This document shows positions 1 to 7,854 of a stretch of 64,000 nucleotides of DNA, in pieces. Each line of letters starts with the position of its first letter. Position 1 is the stretch's first letter. Where the stretch lies: NCBI RefSeq assembly GCF_000185805.1, contig NC_014926.1:824418-888417 (forward strand), written 5' to 3'. The notes under the pieces were generated by a model. It was not told where the DNA came from and made no database searches. It saw nothing but the letters and a program-made list of their open reading frames with translations. The position numbers and the translations under genes are program-made. Source of the DNA: Thermovibrio ammonificans HB-1 (lineage in GTDB: Bacteria > Aquificota > Aquificia > Desulfurobacteriales > Desulfurobacteriaceae).

Positions 1-1
1 C

Positions 2-139
2 TACTTAAAGTTCCTTAAAGGCGTTTTCTTTAAAGGAGTGGGCCTCTCCCGGCTCTGGCCGCAGCTGTCGGCCCTACTGGCTGCATTTTCCATCCTCTTC
101 GGGGCCACTTACTTAACCTTTAAGAAGAGGGAGCGGTGA
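2..139 (+). CDS. ABC-2 type transporter permease, C-terminal fragment
   Basis: Only the last 45 residues are in the window; the gene starts to the left. The fragment reads YLKFLKGVFFKGVG, then a Trp-Pro-Gln, a hydrophobic segment (about residues 22-40) and a basic tail KKRER. This matches the C-terminal end of YhhJ/YbhR-type ABC-2 permeases, where an ivRgiflKGvgl-type stretch comes just before the last membrane helix. The stop TGA (137-139) overlaps the GTG start of the next permease as GTGA, so the two genes are probably translationally coupled and form a heterodimeric export channel. The ATPase and any membrane fusion protein would lie to the left. Confidence 0.7.
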   Translation, partial: YLKFLKGVFFKGVGLSRLWPQLSALLAAFSILFGATYLTFKKRER

Positions 140-1221
140 GCTATTTGGTTCTCCTTTATAAAGAGATTGTTCAGTTCCTCAGGAACAGGGGGTTACTCCT
201 CTTTGCCGTTTATGCCTTTACTCTCGACATCTACTTGGCAGCAAACGGCATAGACCTCACCCTTAAAAAGGCCCCCTTTTACGCCCTCGACAGGGACCTT
301 TCTCACACCTCAAGGGAACTCATATCCCGCTTCCCTCCCTACTACTTCAACTTCAGGGGATACCTGCTCAACGACTCCCAGGTAGACGAAGTTCTCCTAT
401 CGGATAGAGCCGTTGGGGTTGTTGTTTTCCCTCCCGATTTCGAAAGGGACCTTCTCAGCGGGAGGAAAACGGAGGTAGCCCTCTTTGTAAACGGGGCGGA
501 GCTCAGCTCCAGCTACCTCTTTTCCGCCTATGCTACCCGCATAATACTTAACTTCCTTACGGCTTCTCTCTATAAACCTTTTGTAGAAGTGGAACCCAGG
601 GTTTTCTACAACCAGAGCTGTTCAAGCCGCCTCTTTATGGCCTACTCGGAACTTCTGACCATGATAACCCTCTTCCTCCTTTTGCTTCCCGCCTCGGCGG
701 TGGTTCTTGAAAAAGAGCGGGGAAACATAGAGATGGTGATTGTGTCACCTTTAAAGCCGGAGCTCTTTGTGGCTGCAAAGGCAGTCTCTATGGGAATAGT
801 CGTTCTGCTTTTTACGGCTTTTGCCCTTTTGTTTACCGTTAAGCACCTTGTAGGTGTAAAATTTGCAGGCTCTTACTGGGACTTTCTCCTCCTTACTGCC
901 GTTTACACCTTTGCCGCTACCGGCCTTTCCATGTTCATTGCGGCGGTTTCGGAGAATATGCTTCAGGTCTCTCAGCTGACCATTTTAATTTTGATTCCGA
1001 TTCTCTACCTGTCGGGTAACTGGACTCCCATAGACGCAATGCCTCGGGTTTTGCAGTGGCTTTCGGTTCTTTCTCCTCTTAAGTACTACGTGAACGGTGC
1101 GTTCTCTATTGCCATTAAGGGACTCTCTGTCTGGAGCTTAAAGCGGGAGCTGTTTGTTCTGCTCCTCCAGGGAATTGGCCTCTTTGGCTTGGGAACCGTT
1201 ATCCTCAAGCGACGCAGGTAG
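136..1221 (+). CDS. ABC-2 type transporter permease (YhhJ/YbhS-like)
   Basis: This 361-residue protein has the layout of drug- or polymer-exporting ABC-2 permeases. There is one N-terminal helix (about 15-35), a large extracytoplasmic domain (about 40-165), and five C-terminal helices from about 170, ending in the basic tail LKRRR. The stretch LEKERGNIEMVIVSPL (about 190-205) is the conserved cytoplasmic loop of the family (EkErGTle.LlvsPl). The GTG start overlaps the stop of the preceding permease. The substrate cannot be read from the sequence. The last 84 bases are also coding on the other strand as the C-terminus of cas6. Confidence 0.85.
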   Translation: MSYLVLLYKEIVQFLRNRGLLLFAVYAFTLDIYLAANGIDLTLKKAPFYALDRDLSHTSRELISRFPPYYFNFRGYLLNDSQVDEVLLSDRAVGVVVFPPDFERDLLSGRKTEVALFVNGAELSSSYLFSAYATRIILNFLTASLYKPFVEVEPRVFYNQSCSSRLFMAYSELLTMITLFLLLLPASAVVLEKERGNIEMVIVSPLKPELFVAAKAVSMGIVVLLFTAFALLFTVKHLVGVKFAGSYWDFLLLTAVYTFAATGLSMFIAAVSENMLQVSQLTILILIPILYLSGNWTPIDAMPRVLQWLSVLSPLKYYVNGAFSIAIKGLSVWSLKRELFVLLLQGIGLFGLGTVILKRRR

Positions 1222-1965
1222 CTTTACAAGGCCTACTTTCCCGAAACCCATCGTGGTTTTCCTTCCTACCCCTGCGTACTTTGCAAAGTTGAAGAGGGCG
1301 TTTGCCCAGCGCTTTATCTCCCTTTCTTCCTCCGGTAGGTACAGGAAAACCCGCCCCCTAAACCCGGTGATTTTTGCCCTGTCGGAGAGTTCTACTTTCT
1401 GTGTTTTTATCCAGCACCCGGAGGGAACGAGGGAGTTCCCGAGCTTTTTGGCCACTTCCACCGGGACTTTATCCGGTGAGAATGTGTTCCACTTTCTTGT
1501 AAGGCTCTTTACAATCAGTGTAGGGTCGGGTAACGGGTAGTCGTAGTTTCCCCGTTTGAAAGAGGTTGGGGATTTGAACTGAAGGGTGAAGTCCTTCTCC
1601 GGGGGGAGCTTCATCAGCTCCTTGTAGCTCTCGGCCTCTGTAACCTTAAATCCGGTGAAATCTGCCCTTTTCCCTCCAACTTTTAGTTCTCTTTTAAAGG
1701 CGTTTAAGGTCAGCTCCTTTGCTATGGGGCCGAACAGCTCGGGTTTGAGGACGTTTATCTCAAGGTGGAGTTTCCTTGTTGTCTCTTTCTCTTTAAACAG
1801 CTCTCTGCAGAATAATGTGAATGGCTTTACGGCACCTTTGTGGAAAAACTCGCCGGTTTCCTCCCCTATCATTTGGAAGAAGAGACCGTGAATATGTTTG
1901 GGTTTAAGCTCTCGGGTGGGAAGCTCCTCCTCTATCTCTACGTATGCGAATATCTTAATCGGCAT
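1138..1965 (-). CDS. cas6: CRISPR pre-crRNA endoribonuclease Cas6
   Basis: Cas6 cuts pre-crRNA within repeats to give crRNAs with an 8-nt 5' tag. This 275-residue protein has the two landmarks of the family: a histidine near the N-terminus in KHIHGLFFQMI (about 23-33), where the catalytic His usually sits, and the C-terminal glycine-rich loop YAGVGRKTTMGFGKVG (about 231-246). It is the last gene of the csm operon; its ATG overlaps the end of csm5 by 11 nt. About 28 residues after the glycine loop, rich in Glu, Gln and Asn, have no family counterpart that I recognise and are encoded antisense to the neighbouring permease gene, so the frame has probably run on into that gene. Confidence 0.9.
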   Translation of the reverse strand: MPIKIFAYVEIEEELPTRELKPKHIHGLFFQMIGEETGEFFHKGAVKPFTLFCRELFKEKETTRKLHLEINVLKPELFGPIAKELTLNAFKRELKVGGKRADFTGFKVTEAESYKELMKLPPEKDFTLQFKSPTSFKRGNYDYPLPDPTLIVKSLTRKWNTFSPDKVPVEVAKKLGNSLVPSGCWIKTQKVELSDRAKITGFRGRVFLYLPEEEREIKRWANALFNFAKYAGVGRKTTMGFGKVGLVKLPASLEDNGSQAKEANSLEEQNKQLPL

Positions 1966-3175
1966 CTTCTATCTCTAAAAAGCACCAGCCTGGAGTTTCA
2001 GTCTCTTCGGTTACCCATACCGTTTTCGGTTCTGGCTTGTAAGTCTTTGCTTTTTGGTCGTATATCTTCCTTAGCTCCTCGAACTTGAATGTTTTTGAAA
2101 GCGCTCCAGAGAACTTACCGAGTTTAATAAGAGAAAGTCTTTTCTTTCCCACTTCTGTATTGTATCTAATGACATATTCTTTTGCTTTTCCCGTTATCCT
2201 GAACGGCGTTTTATCGTTTAGAAGCTCCTTTTCCTTTTTAAACACAAAACCGTAGTGCTTCCTAATGCTTTCAATTATCCACTCTGTAGTAGAAAACTGC
2301 TCCAGATTACATCTAAAGAGCTCTTTAAATAGGCTTTTTAGTAAACCCTCATCCACAATTATGTAGCCCTCAAATGAGCCTTCGTCTACAAATTCTGCCA
2401 AGACAGGAGGTATCTGACCTCTTTCTAATGCTCTCACTTTTCTTTTTAAGTTACATACCGGTAGGAAGTCTGTTACCTTTAGTAGTCTAAACGGATCGAT
2501 TGCAGTTGGGGAAGGTTCTTTTTTTAAGAACTTGGAGAGCTGTTTTTTTCTTTCTTTGTTTAAGAAGCAGAGTAGTTGGGCTTCTAACTCTCTTTCTATT
2601 AACTTAAGTTCTCGGAATCCTGCTTTCTTTTCCTCCTTCTCTCCGTTTGTTATTAGGTTAATAGCCTTGTTAATTTTTTTAATTACTTCATCTATCCATT
2701 GTTTTTTTTGCCCGCTTTTAAGGAGTTCTTCTAACAATCTGTCGAGAATAGCTGTTCTTATTGCACCTTTTAATGAAGATCCTGGAATACAAGGAGTATT
2801 TGCTGTTTTAAATATCTTCTCTATTTTCAGTTTGCGTAGCGATTTCCTCTCCTCTTTCAGGCTTTCCTCTATCCTTTCCTTTGCTTTATCTGTTATATCT
2901 ATTTCGTCTTTTGCGATTTCTCTGGTTACTACTTTGTTTAGAAAAGCTCTTACTTTCCATATAACTCTTGAGTCGGTTGTCTTAATTATTTTCTTGAATT
3001 CTTCTTTCTCTTGTAGGGAGAGTTTTTCAAAAAACTTATCGTAGTCTATAACGAGTATTTTATTTCCCTTCAGCGTGTAGTCGAGGATACCATAGCTCTC
3101 TCCGCTTGAGATGCATACGGGTGAGGCAATTGTTATTTTTAATTTAATTTTTTTTAATTCATTTTTTATCCTCAT
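1955..3175 (-). CDS. csm5: Type III-A CRISPR RAMP protein Csm5
   Basis: Csm5 caps the crRNA 3' end of the Csm complex and is linked to crRNA trimming. The 406-residue protein begins with a RAMP/ferredoxin-like strand (IKLKITIASPVCISSGE, about 10-26), followed by the family signature PCIPGSSLKGAIRTAIL (about 127-143). The middle is rich in Lys and Glu. Its place after csm4 and before cas6 fits the standard csm order. The start ATG has AAGGAG eight bases upstream. The gene and its neighbours are clearly more AT-rich than ligA or moaC nearby. Confidence 0.88.
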   Translation of the reverse strand: MRIKNELKKIKLKITIASPVCISSGESYGILDYTLKGNKILVIDYDKFFEKLSLQEKEEFKKIIKTTDSRVIWKVRAFLNKVVTREIAKDEIDITDKAKERIEESLKEERKSLRKLKIEKIFKTANTPCIPGSSLKGAIRTAILDRLLEELLKSGQKKQWIDEVIKKINKAINLITNGEKEEKKAGFRELKLIERELEAQLLCFLNKERKKQLSKFLKKEPSPTAIDPFRLLKVTDFLPVCNLKRKVRALERGQIPPVLAEFVDEGSFEGYIIVDEGLLKSLFKELFRCNLEQFSTTEWIIESIRKHYGFVFKKEKELLNDKTPFRITGKAKEYVIRYNTEVGKKRLSLIKLGKFSGALSKTFKFEELRKIYDQKAKTYKPEPKTVWVTEETETPGWCFLEIEDAD

Positions 3176-3188
3176 GGGTGTTTCTCCT

Positions 3189-4133
3189 TTATATAAATAA
3201 TGGAACTATAAAACTAGGGTGTTTGTGTTCGGGAATTACAGACTTCCCTTCAAGTAAAGAACCGTATACCGGCTTTTTAACTTTACCTTTGAACACGCTT
3301 CCGGCTCGGGAGAATATGACCGGTTTCTTAAACACAACTGTGTAGCCGTAAGCACTGATTTCCGGACCGTGTTTTGGATATTTAACGCCAAAGTCTGCGA
3401 ATCCATCCTCTATTTCCTCCTTTCTAGGAAGGCCGGTAGAGAGCGAGATAAACCAGTTTTCGGCATTTTCTGAAAGTTCGTTCTTCCAATATTCAACGGA
3501 AACTACTTTAAATGATCCATATCCTAGGCTTTTTTTCTGCCCAATACCTATTTCTCCCATTAATCTAACTATTTCTTTGATTTCCTCTTTGAGTGATGAA
3601 TGAACCGCTACTATCAATCTCACTTTTTCATTAAGGAATAGCTCATTCTGGTTGAAAAGACCTCCCTCTTCCAGAGAGCTTATTCTCGCTACTTTTACTC
3701 TCTGTCTTGAGGTTTTGTTCTTTACGAGCTTCGGAAAGTCCTCTTCTGTTTTATTCTCCAGTTTTACAGACTTTTTAAAGTGTTCAAAGAGACGGTTATT
3801 AAGTGTGATGGGATCGGAAACTCCTTTTGCTGCTTTTTTTAGGAGTTCTTCTCTTACGAAGGGAATTTTTTTAAACTTCTTTGCAAGACTGTAACTCTCT
3901 ATATCAAAAATCGTCAAGGTTAATGGAGCTTTTGGAACGGGGACCGCTCCTTGGGGCATAAAGTTTGAGAAGGCTACAGGAGGCTCCTCACTGTTAAGTA
4001 GCTCTTTGAGCTTTCTTTCTCCATGTATAAACCTGTAGAGCCAGCAGAACTCCCCAAAAATGGTATCAGATAGAGGAACGGATGAGAAAACATCCGGTTT
4101 TAAAGTAAAGTCAAGGTATATATACTGTACCAT
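3189..4133 (-). CDS. csm4: Type III-A CRISPR RAMP protein Csm4
   Basis: Csm4 binds the crRNA 5' tag and bridges Cas10 to the Csm3 backbone. This 314-residue protein has the Csm4 opening (a beta strand YLDFTLKPD, then PLSDTIFGEFCWLYRF at about 21-36), the internal glycine-rich element GIGQKKSLGYGSF (about 196-208) and a C-terminal glycine loop with GSLLEGKSVIP near 291-301. The closing residues PLFI resemble the end of other Csm4 proteins. It lies 10 nt after csm3 and 13 nt before csm5. Confidence 0.87.
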   Translation of the reverse strand: MVQYIYLDFTLKPDVFSSVPLSDTIFGEFCWLYRFIHGERKLKELLNSEEPPVAFSNFMPQGAVPVPKAPLTLTIFDIESYSLAKKFKKIPFVREELLKKAAKGVSDPITLNNRLFEHFKKSVKLENKTEEDFPKLVKNKTSRQRVKVARISSLEEGGLFNQNELFLNEKVRLIVAVHSSLKEEIKEIVRLMGEIGIGQKKSLGYGSFKVVSVEYWKNELSENAENWFISLSTGLPRKEEIEDGFADFGVKYPKHGPEISAYGYTVVFKKPVIFSRAGSVFKGKVKKPVYGSLLEGKSVIPEHKHPSFIVPLFI

Positions 4134-4143
4134 TTCTCCACCT

Positions 4144-4854
4144 TTACTTGCCGTTATCTACAGAAAATACCTCTTCCCAATTGTCTTTTCCTTCTATTTT
4201 TACAAAGCCGTATCCTCTTGAGGTTGAACCTCCCAGCCCGTTAATCTCTATAAGCTCTAAACCTTTCCTTATCATACTTTTGAGCTCTTCTTCGTCGTCT
4301 TCACTAAATACTCTTAAGAGTATCTCTCCTTTAAACTCTGTCCCTCTTATAATCCGCTCTGTGTGTCTTGGATTTTCGCCCGTTCCCGTTATCCTGTTTA
4401 TTTTGACTTCAGCTTTCTCCTCCGTGACTTCTTTTCCTTCATCTTTTCCTTCAAGGAATGCATCTTTAAAGAGGGCCCTCGTTATCTTCACCTTGCCGAA
4501 CTCTTTCTGGTTGAACTTGTCTGACCCTGAGCTTCCGAAGAGTTTTAATATGTTTAACCCTTCTTTAAACTCTTTTTCTGTTAGTCCAAGTTTATTTTTC
4601 AGCTCGGAGAGTTTTTTATATTCAAGTTCCCCTTCATCGGTTACCAACCCCGATGCGAGCTCTAATAGCATCCTCATCCTTCCCTTTATTGAGGAGCCGG
4701 GGATGTAGGGATTCCCTTCTGAATCTTTGATTACTGGGTTGTCCATACCACCTATCTTTATCTCGTCGTTGCCGGCTCCTATATGGAGACCGGTTTCTAT
4801 TTTGATTTTTATTTTCAGTCGTAAAATCTTCTTTAGTTGAACTCTTTCTGACAT
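4144..4854 (-). CDS. csm3: Type III-A CRISPR backbone RAMP and target-RNA nuclease Csm3
   Basis: Csm3 forms the helical backbone of the Csm complex and cuts the bound target RNA at 6-nt intervals with an aspartate. The sequence shows LHIGAGNDEIKIGGMDNPVI, with the presumed catalytic Asp at about residue 38 in GGMDNP, then IPGSSIKGRMRMLLE, and a C-terminal glycine-rich loop GLGGSTSRGYGFVKI. The chosen ATG (4854) is preceded by AAGGAGG at a good distance; an in-frame ATG five codons upstream (4869) has no such site. The protein is about 236 residues, slightly longer than typical Csm3, with an acidic/lysine-rich insert. The catalytic Asp is intact, so target RNA cleavage should work. Confidence 0.9.
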   Translation of the reverse strand: MSERVQLKKILRLKIKIKIETGLHIGAGNDEIKIGGMDNPVIKDSEGNPYIPGSSIKGRMRMLLELASGLVTDEGELEYKKLSELKNKLGLTEKEFKEGLNILKLFGSSGSDKFNQKEFGKVKITRALFKDAFLEGKDEGKEVTEEKAEVKINRITGTGENPRHTERIIRGTEFKGEILLRVFSEDDEEELKSMIRKGLELIEINGLGGSTSRGYGFVKIEGKDNWEEVFSVDNGK

Positions 4855-4877
4855 ATTCTCCTCCTTCATCGCCGGTT

Positions 4878-5330
4878 TTAATCTGTAAACAATCCTTTGC
4901 AGTATCCTACTAGGGCTTCAAAGAGCACTTTTCCCCTTCCAAGTTCTTCAGGGGTTTCTATGTTCGTGAAGAGCTTCACTAAAAACTCTTTAAACTCTCT
5001 AGTTATGTTTTTCCGAGCTTCGTCGTAAATAGCAAAAACTTTACCCATTCCTAGCTTCAACTGTCCCTGAGTGTAAAAGTAGTTTTCGCCTTTTCTCTCT
5101 GTTTCTCTGTATATGGTAAGCAAATAGTTATAGTGTTTTCTTATTTGTGTGAACTTCATATTTCTATTTGACTCTCTTAGCGCTTTTGCAAAACTTTGGA
5201 GCTCCTCCTGGATGATTCTCCGCGCTTTTTGAGCCCCTTCCTTCGTTTTTATATCGAGTTTAATGAAAGTTTTTACAAATTCAACAGAGATTTCCTTCTT
5301 CTCCGGAGATCTTCTATTTTCTCGGCTCAT
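4878..5330 (-). CDS. csm2: Type III-A CRISPR small subunit Csm2
   Basis: Csm2 is the small, all-helical subunit that lines the inner filament of the Csm complex and contacts target RNA. The 150-residue protein is charged and helical. Its second half (QLKLGMGKVFAIYDEARKN, then a helix ending FEALVGYCKGLF) matches Csm2 in length and pattern. The first 25 residues are basic and probably disordered. The ATG overlaps the end of cas10 by 17 nt and is preceded by GGAGGAG at good spacing. Confidence 0.8.
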   Translation of the reverse strand: MSRENRRSPEKKEISVEFVKTFIKLDIKTKEGAQKARRIIQEELQSFAKALRESNRNMKFTQIRKHYNYLLTIYRETERKGENYFYTQGQLKLGMGKVFAIYDEARKNITREFKEFLVKLFTNIETPEELGRGKVLFEALVGYCKGLFTD

Positions 5331-7752
5331 AGCGTCTCCTCCTGTAAATTGCTATTGCAAATGCCGGGTAGAGCATGTTCTCTTTGTTTTCCGTTTCGGT
5401 GGTTTCTGAGTATTCTTTTATCCAGCTTTCGAACTTATTGAATATTTCCTCTGCAACCTCCTTATCTTCAATATTCCTTGTAATTGTATACCTGAGATAA
5501 GGCCTCCACATTAGAGATTTAAGAAGCTCTTTTTCTCTCTTACTCTCAAAGTTCTTGTGTATCGAGTTTGCAAGCTCCGATATGGCAAGTAGTTTATAAA
5601 TAGTTGCAATTGATAGCTTCCCCTCTTTTATCCAGCCGAGGATTTCTTCGGCGATGTTAAGAATCTCCTCGAATAGGTTTTTCTCTCCATTACCTTTTAA
5701 CGGTAGCCTTACGTTAAAGAGCGTTACGCTGTTTCTCTCCTCCTTTGCCTTTTCAAGGGCTGATTCGCCTTGTTCTGCCAGCGTATAAATCGGGAGGTTG
5801 TAGTTTTGAACTGCTATTCCCACCGAGACTGTAAGCTGGGGGTTTTGAGTAAATTTCTGGAATGCCTCTAAAAAGGTTTTTGTGAACTCTATACCCTGGC
5901 GCCAAGGTGCAAGTAGAAAGAGGTCGTCTCCTCCAGAGAAAACACTGTAGATATTCGGGTATTTCTCTTTTACCAGTTCCTTAACTTTGTGGCTGAAGAA
6001 GAGTTCCAACATCCGACTTAATCCGGCCATTTGGGGGAGAGAGTAGTTTTCTCCAAAACCTGTAGAGAATATAAGACCGAGGCGGTCTACATCGGCTTTT
6101 ATGACTGCCAAGAAGGGTTTGCCTACCGCTTTGTTGTCTTCCAGCTCGAGAGCGCTGTGGGCTATCTGGCACAGGGATTTAATCTCATTTTTGCTCTTGC
6201 TGCAGGCTTCATCTTCACAGCTTTCTGTTATAAGTTCTTCCAGTTTCTCTTCGATTTCCTCTCTCTCTGCACATGTAGGAATGTGGTTCTCGGCCGGTTT
6301 CAGGGGAAGATATACTTCGGGAGTAAAGAAGAAGAGTAGGTCTGCTCTGTCGGGCTTCCCCGTTATTTCCCAGCCGCCCTTTTTCTCTTTTATGAAGTAG
6401 AGCTCTGGTAACGGTTGGAATTTCGACCCTGAGAGTTTGACGAGTATTCCTGCAGCTTTTGGAAGTTCTTTCCCCTTTTCTATTAGAGTTTTACATAGCT
6501 TACAAACTGTTGTTTCGCCATCGTCAAGCGTTTCGGAGCCTCTGCGCTTTCCGCACACTTTGCATACTGTTGAGTCGTTTAGTCCTTGAAGGAGCTGTTC
6601 TTCGTATACTCTGTTGAGCTTCTCGTTCAAAGAGTCAAAGTCATCTAAGTCAAAGAGCTTAAACCTCTCTCTGTTCTCCTCTTTAGATAGCCTTCGTACG
6701 GTCTGCTTAAAGTGCTCTTCGCTAAGCTCATTGAGCGTAATATCGATTGCCGCAATTTTTATCTTTATTTCACCGTAAAAGGTCTCGATTAGCTTGCTCT
6801 TTATTTCGTTTCGGATGTTCAGTAGTTTATCCTTGGCCTCCTCAACTTTTCCTTTAACCGGTAGGAGCAGTAAGGCCTTTCCTCCGCCGTTTAGCAGAAT
6901 ACAGGAACGGTTTACACCGAAAGCTTCGAGTATCTCTTTCACAACTGCTTCAAGGGCAAGAGATATGAAGAATGAACGGGCGCGCAGGATTTTTGCTGCC
7001 CCTTTCTTAGTTTCTCTGTACTGTTGGAAAATGAAGCTCTGTATACCGGAGAAGTCTACGCTTGTAAGGAGAAGCCTATTTCCGTTGGAGGCCTCGGCTG
7101 CGGTTACTGCCGCTGCCAATGTTATGGCTTTGTCTGCAATTGATATCTTTGGGTTACCGTCTGATAAACACCAGAACCACTCAACTATTAGCCTTTTTAG
7201 TGTTTCGAAAGCTATATTGAAGAGAAGCTCTTCATTATCCTTGGGAAGTTGCCCTTTAAGCTCTTGCAGGTCTGATGAGGCTTTTTTTAAGTCTTCAGCT
7301 GCTCCTCTGAGCAGTCTGTTTAGGTATTCGTCTACTTCAGCATTCTCTACTTTGTTTCCTGAATGGGTGATTTCGTCTAATAGTTTTAGCTCACCTTTTT
7401 TATTTGTAAAAAGTTTTTCAAGTTTGTAGAGTTTTATCCCATTTTGGGACTCTTCTTTCGAACTACTATCTTCCAAACGGATTTGAGAAAATACTGTTTG
7501 AGCCGGCTTAACTTCATTTGGCTTCGACTCAAGTTTTAAGGCTTTTATAACCTCTTCTACCCGATTTTTAAATTTCTTTAACTCATTGTGGTTACGGTTT
7601 AATCCGCACTTTTTGAGAAATTCCTCTAGATTTTCCCGAAACTCTTGAGCTTCTGCTGTTTCAGCCTCGAGTAACTTCCCCAGAGCTTCAAGCGGAGCTT
7701 TCAACAGTGCGTATATCGAAAGGAGCTGTTGTTCTTTTTTACCCCCGTCCAT
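5314..7752 (-). CDS. cas10: Type III-A CRISPR signature protein Cas10/Csm1, HD dyad absent
   Basis: Cas10 is the large subunit of the Csm complex. When target RNA binds, its Palm domain makes cyclic oligoadenylates from ATP. In this 812-residue protein the first Palm begins near 232 (VDFSGIQSFIFQ), a four-Cys zinc site lies at 397, 400, 417 and 420 (CKVC, CKLC), and the second Palm holds KADVD (552-556) and FSGGDDLF (GGDD at 607-610), so cyclase residues are intact. The N-terminal HD region is degenerate: where family members have ALLHDIGK, this protein reads ALLKAPLEALGK (15-26), so single-stranded DNase activity is unlikely. ATG with AGGAGG upstream. First gene of the operon. Confidence 0.93.
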   Translation of the reverse strand: MDGGKKEQQLLSIYALLKAPLEALGKLLEAETAEAQEFRENLEEFLKKCGLNRNHNELKKFKNRVEEVIKALKLESKPNEVKPAQTVFSQIRLEDSSSKEESQNGIKLYKLEKLFTNKKGELKLLDEITHSGNKVENAEVDEYLNRLLRGAAEDLKKASSDLQELKGQLPKDNEELLFNIAFETLKRLIVEWFWCLSDGNPKISIADKAITLAAAVTAAEASNGNRLLLTSVDFSGIQSFIFQQYRETKKGAAKILRARSFFISLALEAVVKEILEAFGVNRSCILLNGGGKALLLLPVKGKVEEAKDKLLNIRNEIKSKLIETFYGEIKIKIAAIDITLNELSEEHFKQTVRRLSKEENRERFKLFDLDDFDSLNEKLNRVYEEQLLQGLNDSTVCKVCGKRRGSETLDDGETTVCKLCKTLIEKGKELPKAAGILVKLSGSKFQPLPELYFIKEKKGGWEITGKPDRADLLFFFTPEVYLPLKPAENHIPTCAEREEIEEKLEELITESCEDEACSKSKNEIKSLCQIAHSALELEDNKAVGKPFLAVIKADVDRLGLIFSTGFGENYSLPQMAGLSRMLELFFSHKVKELVKEKYPNIYSVFSGGDDLFLLAPWRQGIEFTKTFLEAFQKFTQNPQLTVSVGIAVQNYNLPIYTLAEQGESALEKAKEERNSVTLFNVRLPLKGNGEKNLFEEILNIAEEILGWIKEGKLSIATIYKLLAISELANSIHKNFESKREKELLKSLMWRPYLRYTITRNIEDKEVAEEIFNKFESWIKEYSETTETENKENMLYPAFAIAIYRRRRYEPRK

Positions 7753-7782
7753 ACGTTTTGTTCCTCCTGGATTCCTGATTCA

Positions 7783-7788
7783 ATTATA
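7783..7788 (-). promoter_or_regulatory. Candidate -10 element for the csm operon
   Basis: On the minus strand these bases read TATAAT, a perfect -10 match, about 30 bases before the cas10 ATG. Transcription would start near 7776 with a leader of about 24 nt containing AGGAGG. A convincing -35 hexamer is not visible, but an A-rich tract lies further upstream (about 7809-7826), which could act as an UP-like element. Confidence 0.5.
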
Positions 7789-7827
7789 CAACTTTTTCCT
7801 ATCGGTTGTTTAGATTTTTTTATACTT

Positions 7828-7854
7828 GAGAAGGGGCTACAGCAGCCCCTTCTC
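7828..7854 (-). terminator. Hairpin at the 3' end of ligA (11-bp perfect stem, no U-tract)
   Basis: GAGAAGGGGCT (7828-7838) pairs perfectly with AGCCCCTTCTC (7844-7854) over a 5-nt loop. It covers the last codons and stop of ligA. On the ligA transcript the following sequence is A-rich rather than U-rich, so it is not a classical intrinsic terminator; it may stabilise the 3' end or separate ligA from the csm operon. Confidence 0.45.

Noticed and set aside
2532-3044. Open frame of 170 codons opposite csm5, Ser/Phe-rich
   Set aside because: Antisense of a Lys/Glu-rich gene gives Phe/Ser-rich frames; no start signal or motif.
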